From assembly GCA_013364255.1 (NCBI GenBank), contig CP054936.1, positions 992,001 to 1,056,000 of the forward strand: 64,000 nucleotides of DNA, in the 5' to 3' direction. The position numbers and the translations under genes were made by a program. Source of the DNA: Streptomyces seoulensis (GTDB lineage Bacteria; Actinomycetota; Actinomycetes; Streptomycetales; Streptomycetaceae). This document shows positions 17,785 to 26,622 of this stretch, piece by piece. Numbering within the stretch: position 1 is the first letter of the stretch; each line of letters starts with the position of its first letter. The notes below the pieces were generated by a model. That model saw only the letters and a list, made by a program, of their open reading frames with translations, had not been told where the DNA came from and did no database searches.

Positions 17785-17823
17785 TCTTTTCGCTGTACCT
17801 CGAATAGAGGTACAGCGAAAAGA
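17785..17823. promoter_or_regulatory. perfect 17-bp-arm inverted repeat between MATE and PadR genes (operator)
   Basis: The arms TCTTTTCGCTGTACCTC and GAGGTACAGCGAAAAGA are exact reverse complements around GAATA. The core TGTACCTC/GAGGTACA resembles PadR-type operators. The element ends just 12 bp before the MATE start, so a bound dimer would cover that promoter or ribosome site. It likely serves both divergent genes. Confidence 0.75.
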
Positions 17824-17870
17824 GATAGCATGGCGGCCGGGGACGGACAAGCGCGGGAAGAGGCGGACGC

Positions 17871-18395
17871 ATGCTGGAGCTGTCGATCCTGGGGTTCCTC
17901 CACGAAGAACCCCTGCACGGCTACGAGGTGAAGGCGCGGCTCCAGGCGCTGAGCGGCCACATCCGGCCGGTGAGCGACGGCGCGCTGTATCCGGCCATCA
18001 CCCGGCTGGTGAAGGCGGGCCTGGTCGAGCAGCGCACCGAGCCCGGCAGCGGCGCCGCGCAGCGCCGCGTCCTGACCCTCACCGAGGCCGGCCGCGCCGA
18101 CCTGCTGGCCCGGCTGCGGAACCCCAAGGACGTCGAAGTCACCGACGGACAGCGCTTCTTCACGCTGCTCGCGTTCCTGCGCCACCTCCCCGACCGCGCC
18201 GAACAGGCCGCCGTCCTCCGCCGCAGACAGGCGTTCCTCGACGCCCCGGCGAGCTTCTTCTACCGTGACGGCGAGCCGGTACGGGCCGAGCAGGCGCCGG
18301 ACCTGTTCCGGCAGGGCATGCTGCGCATCGCGCGGGCCACCGGCGCCGAGGAGCGGGCATGGCTGGCCGAGGCGATCGCGAGCTTGGAGAGCTGA
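17871..18395 (+). CDS. PadR family transcriptional regulator
   Basis: The 174-residue product has a PadR winged helix at about 1-75 (MLELSILGFLHEEPLHGYEV, then DGALYPAITRLVKAGLVEQR) and a C-terminal Vir_AC_2-like dimerisation helix region (about 95-170: RFFTLLAFLRHLPDRAEQAA). It is probably the repressor of the divergent MATE pump, acting at the palindrome at 17785-17823. The DUF2804 gene starts 2 bp after its stop, so these two are co-transcribed. Ligand unknown. Confidence 0.88.
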   Translation: MLELSILGFLHEEPLHGYEVKARLQALSGHIRPVSDGALYPAITRLVKAGLVEQRTEPGSGAAQRRVLTLTEAGRADLLARLRNPKDVEVTDGQRFFTLLAFLRHLPDRAEQAAVLRRRQAFLDAPASFFYRDGEPVRAEQAPDLFRQGMLRIARATGAEERAWLAEAIASLES

Positions 18396-18397
18396 GC

Positions 18398-19447
18398 ATG
18401 ACGCATGAGCGGGAGATCACCGAGCCCGTCGACCTGTGCCGGTCCGACGGCGCCCTCGACCCGGCGGCGGTCGGCTGGTCCAGGACGCCGGTGCACCGGG
18501 CGAACCTGCGCGGCTGGGGCCGGACCAAGCGGTGGGAGTACTGGTGCGTGACGACGCCCACCCATCTGGTGGCGCTGACCGTCAGCGACCTCGACTTCCT
18601 CGCGCTGAACTCGCTGTACTTCCTCGAATACGGTTCCGGAGGGCGGGAGTTCGAGGTCGGCTCGATCGTCCCGTTCGGCCGTGGCGTCCGGTTGCCGGAG
18701 ACCGTCGCCGGGGCCACGGGCGGCGCGGACGTGGTGGTCGGCCCGGCCCGTCCGACCGGCGGCAGGGTGCGCGTCGAGATCCGGCACGAGGACGGCGGCA
18801 CGCGGCTGCGGGCCCGCTGCCTGACACCCGGCCGGCTGCCGGTCGAGGTCGACCTGCTGGTCACCCGGCCCGAGGGGCACGAGTCGCTCTCCGTCGTCGT
18901 GCCGTGGAGCCGGCGGCGCTTCCAGTACACCTCCAAACAGACCGCGCTGCCGGCGGCGGGCCAGGTCAGGATCGGCGACGAGATCCTGAAGTTCGGTGAC
19001 GACGAGGAGAGTTGGGCGGTCCTCGACCACGGACGCGGACGCTGGCCGCGTACCGTCGACTGGAACTGGGGCGCCGCCTCGGGGCGTACGGACGGGCACA
19101 CGGTGGGCCTCCAGTTCGGCGGCCGCTGGACGGCGGGCACCGGCTCCACCGAGAACGCCCTCTGTGTGGACGGCCGGCTCAGCAAGATCGGCGAGGAACT
19201 GGACTGGCGCTGGTCCCGCACCGATCCGCTGGCCCCGTGGACCCTGCGCACCCCCGCCAGTGACCAGGTGGACCTGACGTTCACGCCGTTCCACAACCGG
19301 TCCACGCGCACGGAGGCCGGTCTGCTCGCGCATCGCACCGACCAGTGCTTCGGCCACTACGACGGCCGGGTCCGCACCGCCGACGGCGCCGAGATCGCCG
19401 TACGGCGGCTGCTCGGCTGGGCCGAGGACGTCCACATGCGCTGGTGA
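18398..19447 (+). CDS. DUF2804 domain-containing protein
   Basis: The 349-residue product spans a DUF2804 domain over nearly its whole length (EPVDLCRSDGALDPAAVGWS near the N-terminus, RGWGRTKRWEYW, WNWGAASG, GLQFGGRWT). The domain is a beta-rich fold of unknown function, related in layout to lipocalin-like or hydroxyneurosporene-synthase-like proteins. I chose the ATG at 18398, which follows the PadR stop with a GAGC spacer, over the longer frame. Co-transcription with PadR suggests a role in whatever the MATE pump handles. No signal peptide. Confidence 0.8.
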   Translation: MTHEREITEPVDLCRSDGALDPAAVGWSRTPVHRANLRGWGRTKRWEYWCVTTPTHLVALTVSDLDFLALNSLYFLEYGSGGREFEVGSIVPFGRGVRLPETVAGATGGADVVVGPARPTGGRVRVEIRHEDGGTRLRARCLTPGRLPVEVDLLVTRPEGHESLSVVVPWSRRRFQYTSKQTALPAAGQVRIGDEILKFGDDEESWAVLDHGRGRWPRTVDWNWGAASGRTDGHTVGLQFGGRWTAGTGSTENALCVDGRLSKIGEELDWRWSRTDPLAPWTLRTPASDQVDLTFTPFHNRSTRTEAGLLAHRTDQCFGHYDGRVRTADGAEIAVRRLLGWAEDVHMRW

Positions 19448-19529
19448 ACCTCCACATGTGCCGGTGGCCCTCTCCCGCGGGCCGGTAAATCGCGGGCCCG
19501 GGCCGCCGGGCGTCACTAGGATCCGGCGC

Positions 19530-20084
19530 ATGGCCACCACTCACCCCGCGCTCGCCGACGTCCTCGCCCGCCACGAACCGCGCACCACGGCCGAACGCGC
19601 CGACACGGACCGGGTCAAGGCTCTCGTCGCGGCGGGCGACGCCTGGGGCCGGGCAGGCCGGCTGCACGTCACGGCGTCGGCGGTGATCGTCCATCCGGAC
19701 AGCGGCCGGGTGCTGCTGCGCCGGCACCCGCGGCACCGGTCGTGGCTGCTGGTCGGCGGGCACGGCGATCCGGGCGAGGACGCCCCGCTCGACGTGGCCC
19801 TGCGGGAGGGGCGCGAGGAGACCGGGCTGCCCGATCTGGCGCCCTGGCCGGACACGGCCGTCGCGCACCTGGTGATCGTGCCGGTCCCGGCCGGCGACCG
19901 CGAGCCCGCCCACGAGCACGCGGACCTGCGCTACGTGCTGGCCACCGCCGTCCCGGACTCGGTACGGCCGGAGAACCCGGACGCGCCGCTGCGGTGGCTG
20001 ACGCCACGGGCGGCGCGGGAAACGGTCACCGAGGCCAACGTCCGGGCCACGCTGGAGCGCGTGGCCCCGCTGCTCGAACGCTGA
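19530..20084 (+). CDS. NUDIX hydrolase
   Basis: The 184-residue product carries a NUDIX box at about 82-104: GGHGDPGEDAPLDVALREGR followed by EETGLP, matching Gx5Ex7REUxEExGU. The box binds Mg and cleaves nucleoside diphosphates linked to X. The N-terminal helix (PALADVLARHEPRTTAERAD) is typical of actinobacterial members. The ATG at 19530 is preferred over 19458, which has no family-like residues before it. Substrate unknown; a WYL regulator follows 42 bp downstream in the same direction. Confidence 0.85.
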   Translation: MATTHPALADVLARHEPRTTAERADTDRVKALVAAGDAWGRAGRLHVTASAVIVHPDSGRVLLRRHPRHRSWLLVGGHGDPGEDAPLDVALREGREETGLPDLAPWPDTAVAHLVIVPVPAGDREPAHEHADLRYVLATAVPDSVRPENPDAPLRWLTPRAARETVTEANVRATLERVAPLLER

Positions 20085-20126
20085 CGCGCCGCTCCAAGGC
20101 GCCGTGCGGGACGCGATGATGGAGCC

Positions 20127-21212
20127 ATGCGCGCCGCCCGTCTGATCCGTATGGCCCTCCTGCTCCAGTCGAGCCCCGGACTGACCGCCGCCGCCCTCGC
20201 CCGTGAGCTGGAGATCTCCGAGCGCACCGTGATCCGTGACGTCCAGGCGCTCCAGGAGGCGGGCGTGCCGGTACGGTCCGAGCGCGGCCGGGCGGGCGGC
20301 TACCGGCTGGCGCCGGGCCACCGGACCCGGCTCACCACGCTCGGCCCGACCGAGGCGGAGACCCTGTACCTCTCCGGACTGCCCACCGCCCTGCGCGACC
20401 TCGGTCTCTCGGACGCGGCGGACACCGCCCGGCTGAAGCTGGCGGCCACCTTGCTGCCGTCGCTGCGGACGGCGGCCGAGTCGTCGGCGCGCCGCTTCCA
20501 CCTGGACGCCCCGGCCTGGTTCCGCGAGCCGTCTGCGCCCGAACTGCTGCCGGAACTGGCCCGCGCGGTGTGGTCCGACCGCGCCATCGAACTGACGTAC
20601 GTCCGACCGGCCCGTGACGGCGCGCCGCCCCGTGCGGTGACCCGCCCGCTGGAACCGTACGGACTCGTCCTGAAGGCGGGGGTCTGGTACGTCGTGGGCC
20701 GCGTTCCGGGGGCGCGGACGGACGGGGAGGGTGCCGGGTTCGCGGACCGGGCCGAGGGCGGTGCCTGGCGTACCTACCGTGTCGATCGCGTCACGGCGCT
20801 CGCCGCCGCTCCCGGCGCCGACGCCCCCTTCGTCCGCGATCCGTCCTTCGACCTGGCCGCGCACTGGCGCGAGCACTCCGCCGCGTTCGCCCGGACGCTG
20901 CTGCGCACCACCGTCACCCTGCGGGTGACCGAGGACGGGCTGCGTCGCCTGCCCGCCGTGCTGGACCCGGCCGCCGCCGGCGCGCTCCCGGACCCCGCGC
21001 CGCCGCCGGACCCCGCCGGGTGGGTCACGCTCGACGTGCCGGTGGAGTCGCAGGACGTCGCCTTCGGGCAGCTCACCGCACTGGGCGCGGACGCCGAGAT
21101 CCTGGCCCCGGCGCCCCTGCGCGCCCGCTTCCGCGCCCACGCCCGCTCCCTCGCGGCCCGCTACGCCACGGACCCGGCGGCCCCCGCACGGCACGACGCC
21201 ACGCAGCCGTGA
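20127..21212 (+). CDS. YafY-type WYL-domain transcriptional regulator
   Basis: The 361-residue product has an HTH_11 DNA-binding domain (about 1-60: LIRMALLLQSSPGLTAAALA, ISERTVIRDVQALQEAG) and the RGRAGGYRL wing. A WYL domain spans about 140-250 (AIELTYVRPARD, PYGLVLKAGVWYVVGR). The C-terminal WCX extension ends with TALGADAEILAPAPLRARF. WYL domains bind nucleic-acid or nucleotide ligands and control DNA-damage or defence genes in several bacteria. It is convergent with the SDR gene, with only 18 bp between stops. Regulon unknown. Confidence 0.87.
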   Translation: MRAARLIRMALLLQSSPGLTAAALARELEISERTVIRDVQALQEAGVPVRSERGRAGGYRLAPGHRTRLTTLGPTEAETLYLSGLPTALRDLGLSDAADTARLKLAATLLPSLRTAAESSARRFHLDAPAWFREPSAPELLPELARAVWSDRAIELTYVRPARDGAPPRAVTRPLEPYGLVLKAGVWYVVGRVPGARTDGEGAGFADRAEGGAWRTYRVDRVTALAAAPGADAPFVRDPSFDLAAHWREHSAAFARTLLRTTVTLRVTEDGLRRLPAVLDPAAAGALPDPAPPPDPAGWVTLDVPVESQDVAFGQLTALGADAEILAPAPLRARFRAHARSLAARYATDPAAPARHDATQP

Positions 21213-21230
21213 CCGGGCGAAGGCGCGTCC

Positions 21231-22238
21231 TCAGCGGTAGTCGTCCGGTGTGCCCGGCTTGCCGCCGTACACGACGTCCGCCATGTAGCCCAGCCCGTCC
21301 GGCCGGCTGCCGTCCACGTCCCGCACGCCGTACACCTCGGCGAGTTCCGCGCTGGAGGTGGACCTGCCGTTCCAGCGGGCGGCCCGGTCCGGGTCGGCGG
21401 CGAGCGCGGCGACCGAGCGGGCCAGGTAGTACGGCGACTCGGCGACGCCGAAGTGCGGATCGCGGGCGACGGCGTCGCGCCAGGTCTCCTCGGTGACGCC
21501 GAAGTGGTCGAGCATCTGCTCCGAGCGCAGGTAGCCCGGTGTGACGGCGACCGCCGTGCCCCCGTACTCCGCCAGTTCCTGGCCCAGCCCGAAGGCGATC
21601 CGGATCGGGGCGTTCTTGGCGAGGTCGTAGTAGAGGTTGTCGCGGTAGCGGCGGTTGAAGGCGGCTGTGCCGTCGGTGACCTCCACCAGCAGCGGCGCCG
21701 ACGAGCGGATCAGCAGCGGCAGGGCGAGCGCCGCGGTGACCACGTGTGAGCGCACACCGAGTTCCAGGATGCGCAGCCCGTCGGCGAGCGGCGTCTCCCA
21801 GCTCTTCTTGCCGAAGACGGAGCCGACGAGCAGGTGCTCGCCGCCCCACAGGTCGTTGACGAGGACGTCGAGCCGCCCCTGCTCGCGGTCGATCCGCTCG
21901 ACGAGCGCGCCGACCTGGCCCTGGTCGAGGTGGTCGGTGCGGACGGCGACGCCGGTGCCGCCGGCCGCGGTGACCGCCTCGGCGGTCTGCTCGATGGTCT
22001 CCGTGGGCCGGCCGACCTCGCTGGTGTGCTCGCGGGTGGTGCGGCCGGTGACGTAGACGGTGGCGCCGGCGCGGCCGAGTTCGACGGCGAGGGCGCGGCC
22101 GGCGCCACGGGTGGCTCCGGCGACGAGCGCGATCCGGCCGGCGAGGGAACCCGGCCGGCCGGTGCGCCGGGTGTCCTCGTCCTCCTTCGTGACGTCCTGG
22201 TGCGGGGTGCTGTTCGCGGTGGTGGCGTTCTTCTCCAT
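21231..22238 (-). CDS. SDR family oxidoreductase
   Basis: The 335-residue product starts at MEKNATTANS behind a GGTGGAG site; the longer frame to 22817 is a shadow of the neighbouring isomerase gene. The Rossmann motif is ALVAGATRGAGRALA (variant TGxxxGxG) with the YVTGRTTRE cofactor edge, and the catalytic pair is YYDLAK (YxxxK). Instead of the usual NNAG it has VNDLWGGEH, a feature of a distinct SDR subgroup in actinobacteria. The mid-region LVEVTDGTAAFNRRYRDNLY fits that subgroup. Substrate unknown; cytoplasmic. Confidence 0.85.
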   Translation of the reverse strand: MEKNATTANSTPHQDVTKEDEDTRRTGRPGSLAGRIALVAGATRGAGRALAVELGRAGATVYVTGRTTREHTSEVGRPTETIEQTAEAVTAAGGTGVAVRTDHLDQGQVGALVERIDREQGRLDVLVNDLWGGEHLLVGSVFGKKSWETPLADGLRILELGVRSHVVTAALALPLLIRSSAPLLVEVTDGTAAFNRRYRDNLYYDLAKNAPIRIAFGLGQELAEYGGTAVAVTPGYLRSEQMLDHFGVTEETWRDAVARDPHFGVAESPYYLARSVAALAADPDRAARWNGRSTSSAELAEVYGVRDVDGSRPDGLGYMADVVYGGKPGTPDDYR

Positions 22239-22434
22239 GACTCCACCGTGCCTGCCAAAGGTGACAGCCCACGTCACCTTTTCCGGGAGTTCGCGCGCCG
22301 TGCCGTGCCGCGATCTCCGTTTCGCCCGTGACGGCGGCGGGAAGTCGGTTCGCCGCACCCCCCGCTCGCACTCCCGGAGGTTCCCCCATGTCGCAGTCGG
22401 CCCCGGTCGCGGTCGCCGGAGGGCGCCCGGTCCG

Positions 22435-23505
22435 ATGAGCGCCCCCGGCGCGCGCCTGTACCCGCTGCGGCTGACCGTCACGGCCAAGCCGCTGGTGTTC
22501 GGCGGACACGCCATCGCCCGCCGGCTGGGCAAGTCCGGCATCCCGGACTGGAGCGTCGCGGAGACCTGGGAGTGCAGCGACGTCACCGGTCTGAGCGGTG
22601 TGGTGACCGAGGGCCCGCTGACCGGCCGGTCCCTGCGCCAGCTGGTCGCCGACCATCCCGGAGAACTGCTGGGCGCGGGCCGGTCCGGCCGGTGCTTCCC
22701 GCTGCTGACCAAGTTCATCGATGCCGCCGGTGCCCTGCCCGTCCATCTGCACGCGGACGACGAGGCCGCCCGGCGGCTCGAAGGCCAGGCCAACGGCAAG
22801 ACCGAGGCCTGGCACATCCTCGCGGCGGCCCCCGGGGCGACCGCCCTGTGCGGCGTCAGGGAGGGTGTGACGGCCGGCCAGCTGCGCGCCGCGCTCCAGG
22901 CGCAGGACTTCGACGTCGTACTGCGCCGCCTGCCGGTGCGCGCGGGAGAGACGATCTACGTCCCCGGCGGCACCCCGCACAGCTTCGGACCCGACACGCT
23001 GGTCTACGAGATCGAACAGACCTCCGACATCCAGCAGCACGCGATGCGCTGGCGGATGGAGGACGGCGCGGCCGTGAGCGACGCGGAGTTCGACGCCAAC
23101 CTGGACCTGCTGATGCGGCAGGTGCGGCTGGAGAGCAGGCCGGAGTTCACTCCGGGGCTGCGGATCGCCGTGGGTGACGGCGCGGAGCGGGTCTTCCTGT
23201 GCGCGAGCCCGTACTTCGCCCTGGAGCGCTGGACCTCGGCCGGGCCGGTGCGGCACGCCTTCGCCACCGCGCGCGTCCTGTCCAACGTCGGCGCGCCGGT
23301 GCGGGTGCGGTCCGGCGACTGGGACGGGGAACTGGGCCGGGCGCAGACGCTGCTGCTGCCCGCGTCCTGCGGGGAGGCCGAGCTGACCGGACCGGCCGAC
23401 GTCCTGTTCGGCTACCTGCCCGACCTGGACCGCGACGTGCGCGCGCCCCTGCTCGACGCCGGTCACTCCCGCCAGGTCATCGCCACCCTGGGCGCGGTGG
23501 ACTGA
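22435..23505 (+). CDS. class I mannose-6-phosphate isomerase-like protein
   Basis: The 356-residue product is a cupin-type class I phosphomannose isomerase (ManA-like). Recognisable parts are AETWECSDVTGLSGVV, PLLTKFIDAAGALPVHLHAD (metal-binding His residues), GKTEAWHILAA and ETIYVPGGTPHSFG. These enzymes interconvert mannose-6-phosphate and fructose-6-phosphate using zinc. It resembles the shorter Bacillus-type rather than the main actinobacterial ManA, so a sugar-phosphate isomerase of another specificity is possible. The ATG at 22435 begins the family match; the ribosome site is weak. Confidence 0.8.
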   Translation: MSAPGARLYPLRLTVTAKPLVFGGHAIARRLGKSGIPDWSVAETWECSDVTGLSGVVTEGPLTGRSLRQLVADHPGELLGAGRSGRCFPLLTKFIDAAGALPVHLHADDEAARRLEGQANGKTEAWHILAAAPGATALCGVREGVTAGQLRAALQAQDFDVVLRRLPVRAGETIYVPGGTPHSFGPDTLVYEIEQTSDIQQHAMRWRMEDGAAVSDAEFDANLDLLMRQVRLESRPEFTPGLRIAVGDGAERVFLCASPYFALERWTSAGPVRHAFATARVLSNVGAPVRVRSGDWDGELGRAQTLLLPASCGEAELTGPADVLFGYLPDLDRDVRAPLLDAGHSRQVIATLGAVD

Positions 23506-23555
23506 GCCGCGCCGCCGGTCGCGTGGCGCGTCGGCCGCTCTGCCAGAATCGCCGC

Positions 23556-24410
23556 ATGGCCGAGCACCAGACAGACGCAGAGGCAGCCGCAGCCGGAGAC
23601 GCGGCCGGAGCCGAGGCGCGCGGGTATCTGCTGGACAACCGGCAGTCGGAGGCCGGGACCCGGTTCGAAGCTCTCGGCGAGCTGTTCGACCCGGTGACCT
23701 TCCGGCACGTCGACCAGCTCGGGATCTCCGCCGGCATGCGCTGCTGGGAGGTCGGCGCCGGCGGGCCGTCCGTACCGCTCGGACTGGCCGCGCGGGTCGG
23801 CCCCACCGGAGCGGTGCTCGCAACTGACATCGACACCTCCTGGCTGGAGGGCGTCGGCGACCTCGGCGGCGGTGTCGTCGAGGTGCGCCGCCACGACGTG
23901 GCCGCCGACCCGCCGCCGCCCGGCGGCTTCGACCTGGTGCACGCCCGGCTGGTCCTGGTGCACGTCACCGACCGCGCCGAGGCGCTGCGCCGGATGATCC
24001 AGGCGCTGCGACCGGGCGGCCGGCTGCTCCTGGAGGACGCCGACCCGGCGTTGCAGCCGCTGCTGTGCCCGGACGAGTCGGGACCCGAGCAGCGGCTCGC
24101 CAACCGGTTGCGCTCCGGTTTCCGCGCCCTGATGGCGGAGCGCGGCGCGGACCTCGCGTACGGGCGGACCCTGCCGCGGCTGCTGCGCGAGGCCGGTCTC
24201 GCCGACGTGCGGGCGGACGCGTACTTCCCGATCACCTCACCGGCGTGCGCCGTCCTGGAGGCCGCCACCGTGCGGCAGATCCGCGGCCGGCTGGTGGCCG
24301 CGGGGCTCGCCACCGACGAGGAGATCGACCGGCACCTGGCGAACGTCGCCACCGGCCGTCTGGATCTGGCCACCGCCCCGATGGTCTCCGCCTGGGGCCG
24401 CCGCCCGTAG
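23556..24410 (+). CDS. class I SAM-dependent methyltransferase
   Basis: The 284-residue product has motif I CWEVGAGGPSVPLGLAARVG, the acidic motif VLATDIDTSWL, and post-I FDLVHARLVLVHV followed by ALRPGGRLLLEDAD. This is the UbiE/Methyltransf_25-like layout. The N-terminal EARGYLLDNRQSEAGTRFEA and the C-terminal VRQIRGRLVAAGLATDEEID are typical of a common Streptomyces small-molecule methyltransferase group. The start at 23556 is 50 bp after the isomerase stop. Substrate unknown. Confidence 0.82.
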   Translation: MAEHQTDAEAAAAGDAAGAEARGYLLDNRQSEAGTRFEALGELFDPVTFRHVDQLGISAGMRCWEVGAGGPSVPLGLAARVGPTGAVLATDIDTSWLEGVGDLGGGVVEVRRHDVAADPPPPGGFDLVHARLVLVHVTDRAEALRRMIQALRPGGRLLLEDADPALQPLLCPDESGPEQRLANRLRSGFRALMAERGADLAYGRTLPRLLREAGLADVRADAYFPITSPACAVLEAATVRQIRGRLVAAGLATDEEIDRHLANVATGRLDLATAPMVSAWGRRP

Positions 24411-24536
24411 CGGCCGCTCCGGCCGGGACGCGCAACACCCCTTCGCGCGCACGCGGTTCGACGAGAACGCGCCTGCCCCCGCGCTCGTTGTCGCTGGGAA
24501 GGTGACCGCACACTCGACGGCCGAAGGGGTTTCTCC

Positions 24537-25337
24537 ATGACGGGTCTCACGGAATCGATCGAATCGATGGAACAGCTCGCCACGGTCTGGCGGGCCATGG
24601 TCCTGGACCGGGATCAAGACGCGGATGTGCGGGACCTGCCGGGTCTCGCCGTGCGCTGGGCGGACTGCCGGTTCGCGTTCTGGAACTGCGTCACGCTGAC
24701 CGAGCCGGGGGCGGACGAGGCGCTCGTGGCGGAGCGGCTGCGCCAGGCGGCGGAGCTCATGCGGTCCAAGAAACGGCCCGGCTTCCTGTGGCTGTTCGAG
24801 GACCTGCTCGACGGCGGGGCCCGCGCGGGTCTGGCCGAGGCGGCCGAACGGGCCGGTCTCCAGTACGCCTTCCCCGGCACCGGAATGGCCGGGGACCTGC
24901 TCCCCGTCCCCGACCCGGTCCACCCGGACCTGACGTTCGAGCGCGTCCGCACCGACGCACACCTGCGGGCGTACGCGGACATCAACGCGCGCGCCTACGG
25001 CTTCACCTCGGAGGACGGCCGCGACGGGCTCGTCGGCTCCACGCTGTGGAAGAACGAGGTGTACGCCTACCTCGGACACCGGGACGGCGTTCCGGTCACC
25101 TGCGCCGGGACGGTGGCGGCGGCGGGCCGCCTCTTCGTCGTGCTCGTCGCCACGCTGCCCGAGTGGGAGCGCCGGGGGTACGGCGAGGCGGTGACCCGCA
25201 AGGCGCTGCACGAGGGCGCCCGGGCGACCGGACTGACCCGCGCCACGCTGCACGCGACCGCCGCCGGGGCGCCGGTCTACCCGCGCATCGGCTTCGAACC
25301 GAACTCGCCGATGCGCTTCTACACCCTGAAGGACTGA
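24537..25337 (+). CDS. GNAT family N-acetyltransferase
   Basis: The 266-residue product has an N-terminal helical half (about 1-130) and a C-terminal GNAT fold (about 135-262). The acetyl-CoA binding motif A appears as LFVVLVATLPEWERRGYGEA (RxxGxG/A variant RRGYGEA), and motif B as AAGAPVYPRIGFEPNSPMRF. It should move an acetyl group from acetyl-CoA to an amine; the target is unknown. The start ATG at 24537 follows AAGGGG with 7-base spacing. Confidence 0.85.
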   Translation: MTGLTESIESMEQLATVWRAMVLDRDQDADVRDLPGLAVRWADCRFAFWNCVTLTEPGADEALVAERLRQAAELMRSKKRPGFLWLFEDLLDGGARAGLAEAAERAGLQYAFPGTGMAGDLLPVPDPVHPDLTFERVRTDAHLRAYADINARAYGFTSEDGRDGLVGSTLWKNEVYAYLGHRDGVPVTCAGTVAAAGRLFVVLVATLPEWERRGYGEAVTRKALHEGARATGLTRATLHATAAGAPVYPRIGFEPNSPMRFYTLKD

Positions 25338-25426
25338 CCTCGGTCCTCCGCCTGAGGGACTGACCTCGACCCTCCTCCGAGCGGGTCCGCGCCGCGCTGC
25401 CCCGGCGCCCCGGCCGCCCTCGCACT

Positions 25427-25463
25427 CCGCTCGCGTCACCTCCTTGACAGGTGACGCGAGCGG
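25427..25463. promoter_or_regulatory. perfect 15-bp-arm palindrome enclosing a TTGACA box
   Basis: Arms CCGCTCGCGTCACCT (25427-25441) and AGGTGACGCGAGCGG (25449-25463) are exact reverse complements around CCTTGAC. The loop together with the first base of the right arm reads TTGACA, a -35 consensus. A weak -10 (GACGCT) lies 18 bp downstream. The element is 68 bp upstream of the 63-residue gene and 90 bp after the acetyltransferase stop. It could be a repressor site over a promoter or a terminator for the upstream gene. Confidence 0.6.
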
Positions 25464-25530
25464 GTGGGACGCTGCCTTCATCGGCATGGGCGCGGAGCGA
25501 TCCGCCCCCCGGTCAGACGGAGGTTGAACC

Positions 25531-25722
25531 GTGGAAAGCAACAGCACTTCGGACGTCGCCGCCCAGATCCGCCACGCGCGGTTCGGACAACTGCCCGAGC
25601 GCGTCGCGTACGCCGACATGGTCGAGGAGCGACCGTCCGACCCGAAGGACCTGTCCGGCGGCTACAACCCCGAGGGCTCCTGGAACCACTTCTCCTGCCT
25701 GGCCCTGGATCTGGGGCTGTAG
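25531..25722 (+). CDS. small conserved-type protein of unknown function (63 aa)
   Basis: The GTG start follows GGAGGTTGAACC, a very good ribosome site, which is the main evidence for a real gene. The product has a balanced amino-acid composition unlike shadow frames: acidic N-terminal half (PERVAYADMVEERPSDPKDL) and a C-terminal GSWNHFSCLALDLGL. It has one Cys and no signal peptide or membrane segment. I do not recognise the family. The strong palindrome just upstream suggests its promoter is tightly regulated. Confidence 0.65.
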   Translation: MESNSTSDVAAQIRHARFGQLPERVAYADMVEERPSDPKDLSGGYNPEGSWNHFSCLALDLGL

Positions 25723-25899
25723 CGGAGCGCCGGGCGAGAGCGGCGCGCTGCTCCGCCCGGCGGGTTCCCCTGGCGCGGCGCACCGGTGATCGGGCACGTC
25801 GATGCCATGCTGGTGCGCCGTGGGCGCGACGCTGCCGCCGGCAGTCGCCGTGCCCTCACGCATGCACTCCGCCGACGGTGAACAGGGGACCGGCTTCTC

Positions 25900-26505
25900 A
25901 TGGCAAAGCGAGGACGTACTTCTCCACGGCAGCGCGCGGCCCGGGAGGCGGCTCGGCGAGCCGCCGCCGCCGTACGTCTCGCCGCGGCGGGGCCGCCCCG
26001 TCCGCGTCGGCACGAGCAACGGCACTATGCGGTGGCCGAGTTGGCCGAGTTGGCCGAGTTGGCCACGGTGCCCGCACCCGCCCGCGCGGCCGACGACCTC
26101 ACCGGCGGTACACCGTCCCCCGCGCCGGCCTGCGCCGCCGGGTGCCGGGTCTGCGCCGAGGCCGCCGACGGATTCGGCGCCCTGCGCGCCGGGTCGCTCG
26201 CGCAGCGGCGCCGCTTCGCCGGGCCCGGCCGCCCGCCCTACGCCGCCGAGAAGCAGACACTGCACCGCGGCGACTGCAGGAAGGTCGAGCAGTCGGTCGG
26301 CCGGGTGGCGGGTGACGAGCGGACCGCGCCGCCGGCCGAGGAGCTGACCCGCTTCGCACACGACGGCCGCCTCAGCCCCGAGTGGGCGACACACGTGCGC
26401 CTGCTGGACGCCGCCGAGGCCACGGGGTGGGTCGAAGAGCGGATCGGCCCGCGCGGCGGCGCCCGCTACCGCCTGTGCCGGACCTGCACACCCGAACTCC
26501 CCTGA
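25900..26505 (+). CDS. hypothetical protein with cysteine cluster (201 aa)
   Basis: The product starts MAKRGRTSPRQRAAREAARR, a basic helix, followed by AELAELAEL encoded by three 9-bp repeats (about 26037-26063). A Cys-rich segment CAAGCRVCAEAAD (CxxxCxxC) and later CRKVE and CRTC could form a zinc or iron-sulfur site. The C-terminal RLLDAAEATGWVEERIGPRG, RYRLCRTCTPELP looks structured. I do not recognise it. The GC-rich, Arg/Ala-rich N-terminus makes the exact start uncertain, but the Cys pattern supports a genuine gene. Confidence 0.6.
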   Translation: MAKRGRTSPRQRAAREAARRAAAAVRLAAAGPPRPRRHEQRHYAVAELAELAELATVPAPARAADDLTGGTPSPAPACAAGCRVCAEAADGFGALRAGSLAQRRRFAGPGRPPYAAEKQTLHRGDCRKVEQSVGRVAGDERTAPPAEELTRFAHDGRLSPEWATHVRLLDAAEATGWVEERIGPRGGARYRLCRTCTPELP

Positions 26506-26622
26506 GCCCACCGCCCGCACCACCACCGCGGTGCCGCGCCGCCCGGACGTCGTACGACGCTCGTACACGCACCGCGCCCGCGCACCGCGGCACACGCGGA
26601 CCGCCGCACCGCACCGCTCCGT

